Made by a program: the position numbers and the translations under genes. The notes under the pieces are model-generated. The model was not told the DNA's origin. It was given only the letters and a program-made list of their open reading frames with translations, and did no database searches. From positions 1,613,235 to 1,677,234 of the forward strand of contig VUYV01000044.1 of NCBI GenBank assembly GCA_008711295.1: a stretch of 64,000 nucleotides of DNA, in the 5' to 3' direction. Shown here one piece after another: positions 60,101 to 64,000 of the stretch (the first letter of the stretch is position 1; each line of letters begins with the position of its first letter). Origin of the DNA: Anarhynchus alexandrinus (Eukaryota; Chordata; Aves; Charadriiformes; Charadriidae).

Positions 60101-63100
60101 ATGTGCACTTTCTTTGTGTTGCACAACTGCAGCAATGGCAGGCATTGCCTTACCCCCACCAATTTTCCCAAATCCAGCTGGAGATTTTAATGGCCTGCTG
60201 ATGAAGAAAGGTGTTTGCTAACTCGTGCAAATGGTTGCAAACCATCTGCAGGCTCACGGGAGTGTTGCTGTAGTTGTTACACATTACACTGTTTTAGTCT
60301 CCATTCATGTTTGCAAGAATTTTGTCTACCAAGTGGAGATAAAAACTTATTTTTTTCCCTGAGATATAGCACTCATGGGGGAAGGTCTGTCTTGAGAGTG
60401 AATCCATTTTTCAGCAAATGTGGATCAGGCCCTTGACACCAGCAGTTCAAAGCAGACTTTCCCTTTGAGTATTCACTGTCATTTTTTTACAGCAGGATAT
60501 TTAGAGGTGCAATTTTCTTGGAAATCTACAGAGGAGGACTGGAAGTGTCTGAGAAGTTTTGTTAGTCAGCAATTTATGTTGCTGTGGAAACGCCTTAGTA
60601 GGGCTTGGGAAAACTGCCTGGAGAAAAAGGTGGTTGCCAAAGGTGCTAACAACAAAGTGCATCTCTTGTTAGTTCCTAACTTACCTAAACCTCTATATCA
60701 GGCACATGCTTCACAACAGCTACTGTTGTGTCATGAGGGTGACACATATTTTGTGCTGCTGGTTGTGATTTCCTTCTGTAAACCCTCTCTGTCACTCCTC
60801 TGAACTATGATGTACTCCCTGCCAGTCTCTCCTCTGATCCTGGATGATACTCTGGGTACCAAAGTGGGGTTGAAGTCCTCATGAGCGAGGTTGCTGGCTG
60901 TAAAGGTGAGTAGCAACATCGGTGGCGTGAGAGGGATGCGGATGAGGTCTCACGTCTCAAAATGGGTTACAGTGACTTGATGAATGTATTTGCACACAAA
61001 CCTGGCTTTTTTTTTCTAGCAGAGCTGACCAGGTAGACCTGCTGTTACATAGCCCTTTGGCAAGTGGAAGGCTTGGTGAGGAGGGATCAGCTTCTGAGTC
61101 ATCTTGTTAGTTTATAAAGCAGATACAAATCTGCTCCTTGCTGTTCTTTTCCTGCCCCCCCTCCCCCGGCCCCATCCTGTAGAAAGGTACTTGCAGGAAT
61201 AGAGCAGAGCAGGGGGGAAGCACAGATGGATGTCCTCAGTGACAGAAATCAGAATCAGGACTGTGTGTGCCTGCCAGACTTGTGGCACAGCTCCTGGGTG
61301 CAGGGTTCACCATGCGATGGGGACTGGATGCAACAGGCACAAAGGGTGTCACAGCCTGTTGCCTGAGAGATGGGATGCAGCCTTTTCCTTCCCAGTGGGT
61401 GCCTCTCTCATTCTGCGTTGCAGGCTGCTGGAAGTGGCATTGGTGGGTTCTCGGAAAGGTCGCAGTCTCCCATGAATTGCCTTCTCCTTGTCTGATATGA
61501 AACTCACCGATTCAGTTCATCAGGGCTGGCAGAAACTGTTGGATTTTTTGCCATAAGTGTGGATTCCTCAGTGTCTTGGCCACAGCCATTAAAATCACCA
61601 TGTCCAGCCCCCTCAGCAAGGGGATGGCATATGAGCAATGTCCAGCAGCTACAAGCTGGCTGCATGGATGGGGCCAGGCATCGGAAAAGCCTTTGTGGAT
61701 CATTTTTCATCCATCTCCCTTTCCAAAGCACTGAGTATCACTGTGGGTTCAAGATGTGATTATCAACATGATTATAATTTTTAAAATCTGAATTTCACAT
61801 GTGGACGTATTCTCAAAATTTAGATTTGTGGTGCTTGTGAGCTGCTTTTGTGGCTCCCTTTGGCAACGTTGAATACTATTAAGCATTATTTTCATTATCA
61901 GAAGAGATACAAAAGGAATATTCAAAGATAGTATTAAGATGATTTGGGCTTATAATACCAGTTTCTTGGACTCATTAGGAATGTTACTAAACGTCCTTTC
62001 AGAATGTCATTATTTAAAGTCTAGTGACCCCTTCTGTCATCCAGATGTCTACTTCTGTTTTCTTTAAGACTCTGAGTCAGACAGTATTGATAGCAATGCT
62101 ATGCTGCAGATGGAACAGAAATGTACAGCACTTGTATTAATTTTTAAAGCAACTTGGCAGGGTCACATTGGTCCATGGAAATATAGTTTTGGAAAAAAAA
62201 AAAAGAAAACAAAACCCAAAAAAGCTCTTAACTTGTTTCTCTGTGATGTGTCAGGATAAAATCTTGGTCCAGGTACTGAACAATAGGTGTGAGGTCTGTA
62301 GGCAGCTCTGGTCATTTAGCAAAATGCATTCCTTTACCATCCATAGCACAATTAATCTAACTTGTCAAAAATTGCTAGCGATCTCCACACCGTAGAAAAT
62401 ATGTAGGGACTCATGGCCCACATCCTACAGGCAATAGACTAAAGGCAGATCCTACCAGAAGACCTGGAGTGTTGGACTTGGTAGTCTGCCTGTGTAAACT
62501 TGTTGTGAGGTCCCAGGGCAAAAACAGTTCAGAAAAAAAACAGAAGGAGAAGGTGCAGTTAAGCTGTTCTCCCCAAATCGTAGCATCCTCTGGTTGTATC
62601 GCTGTTAAAATTTCCACGGTGACTAATTGTGATTTTCATCAACAAAAGAATGCACCTTCTGATATGAGAATAACAGGAAACTCCTGTTTTCATGTAATTA
62701 TCCTTGCTGGTAAGAAATAAAGGACTCCCACACCGCAGTCTTCTGAACATGCTGTCTAGAAACATCTTCATCTGCTGGATTGGTTTAGATCAAACTCTTT
62801 ATACCCCGTATCTTTCCACAAGTCACTAGGGGTTCTTTAATATGCTACTTCCGACAGTAACTGTAAGAAAAAAATACAGCAAATTTCTTAGCTACAAAAC
62901 CTAAATTCCATTGGAAATACCTTGGTGGAGTTTTACAGCTTGTTTATATAAAACACACTTCAACAGCGAAGGGAAAAAAATGTTTTCCTCACACTTAATT
63001 TCTTTATCTTGTTGTTTGCAAGATTTTTCTTCATGTTGTAATTTATGGCATCATTTTTCATGCATCTGAGTAGGAACCAGCGTATTGAAAAGAGGAATGT

Positions 63101-64000
63101 GCCTTGAGGAGGTAAATTAAGTTTCTCCCAGAGTTGTATAATTCAAACCTGGGTGTAGCTGAAATAGTGTTGAAACAGTGAAAAAGTTAATTTCTAGAGG
63201 AGAGGGGGGAAAAAAAAAAATCAGTGCACCTTATTCCAAGTAAAATAAAGAAAAATCTTTTTCTCTTTGCATTTACTAAATTGCAAAGTGCAGAGCGCCC
63301 GGTGCCTCGGTGACTTGGTTTTGCCGAAGGAACATGAATGCTTGAGTGGTCAATGCCTTCCCATGCCCGTGACAGCTTCCGCTCTCACTTAAGAAAATAA
63401 ATGCGACCATTTCTGTCATGTAAGTTGTATCAATTGAATAAATCTGTTAAGTAGGTGAGGTAGTGTTACAGGTTCTGTTTATTTTCATCCCTGCTATTAC
63501 TTCGTGCTGCTTCCTAGTTGCGCTCAGAAATGCCAGTCACGAAAAGGACCCTCTGTGCTGACAGCTGATTTCTGTGCGTTTGGGTCAATGCTTTGGGTTT
63601 TAGCTCTATTTAGCATCATATTTCTGTGCTGCTTCTTAATGTTCTGTGAAGTGTTTATCTATCATCTGCAGAGACTGAATCTGTGCAGATCAGTGTCCTT
63701 GAATCTCTTGGGGAAATATATGCATTGTAGATAAGGCCTCTGGTTTCATCACCTAAGTGGTACTTTCTTGCAAATAAACATCTGCTTCTTTCTAACTTTA
63801 TTAATTTACAAGGGTCAATTTACTGCCTTTTTCCTGTTTAAACATGGGGAAGTGGGTGCATTTCAACAGGCAGTGTGGCTCTAAGGCTGAGGAGGGGCCC
63901 AGAAAGTAGGACTCGTTTGTTCTGGGACTAGTCCTGCAGATGCTTGGTCAAGTTAAAAAGGACACAGTGATGATGGGAACCTGCCTGCACGAATGAGGCC
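54176..64000. other. Right flank, no supported gene apart from a CR1 fragment
   Basis: Moderate GC with G and T in excess on the + strand, which may reflect continued rightward transcription. Open frames of 60-127 codons on both strands have no recognisable domain and no supporting splice structure. AATAAA occurs at several places. No exon can be claimed. Confidence 0.5.
58153..58302 (-). mobile_element. CR1 LINE 3' end fragment (antisense)
   Basis: Begins ATCATAGAATCATAGG and continues TTGGAAGGGACCTTTAAGAT, GAGTCCAACCAGTAACCTAA and CTAAACCATGTCCCTAAGCA, the reverse complement of the CR1 3' end. It is 5'-truncated and only moderately diverged. Confidence 0.93.

Overview
This is a vertebrate nuclear window, most probably from a bird. 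Diverged CR1 LINE 3' ends lie at about 24.88, 25.58 and 58.15 kb, with an older one at about 10.1-10.8 kb. Introns are compact, and the gene in the left half is an intact orthologue of the double-stranded-RNA-binding protein Staufen1. There is one assembly gap (6175-6353, inside a CpG island). No prokaryotic features are present.

Layout. 1-5.3 kb is AT-rich flank with no supported gene. 5.34-6.6 kb is a CpG-island promoter with paired ZNF143-type motifs and two CCAAT boxes. It is followed by the STAU1 gene on the + strand: noncoding 5' exon(s), then 14 coding exons from 16642 to 38009, giving 691 codons that read through without interruption. The 3' UTR follows, with AATAAA signals at 38769 and 38893. 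From 39 to 48.5 kb there is no confident gene. Two small minus-strand blocks with good splice sites and compatible phases (46648-46690 and 45682-45768) may be exons of an unrecognised gene that reads leftward.

A second CpG island (48.55-49.35 kb) carries a TATA box and a pyrimidine-rich start of 5'-TOP type. It appears to drive a + strand noncoding host gene. Three introns of this gene each carry one C/D-box snoRNA (49663-49751, 50806-50896, 51846-51936), each ending about 80 nt before the next exon. The three snoRNAs are one family. An internal stretch of each can pair with the conserved 28S rRNA segment GGGGAAAGAAG, which fits the SNORD12 family carried by mammalian ZFAS1, a gene in the same neighbourhood as STAU1 in mammals. 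Two of the snoRNA-plus-exon units are a recent, near-identical tandem duplication with a period of about 1040 bp. From about 54 to 64 kb I find only a CR1 fragment and no supported gene.

Main biological points. (1) This STAU1 retains two exons (17664-17788 and 19784-19940) that encode a complete first dsRBD, which mammalian STAU1 lacks. The pair is exactly 94 codons, so skipping it would recreate the mammalian architecture in frame, and the second exon has an unusual GAG 3' splice site. (2) The C-terminus is longer than that of human STAU1. (3) The snoRNA host gene shows unit-by-unit growth by duplication. STAU1 (mRNA localisation, translation and Staufen-mediated decay) and the snoRNA host (rRNA 2'-O-methylation) are neighbours but have no evident shared pathway.
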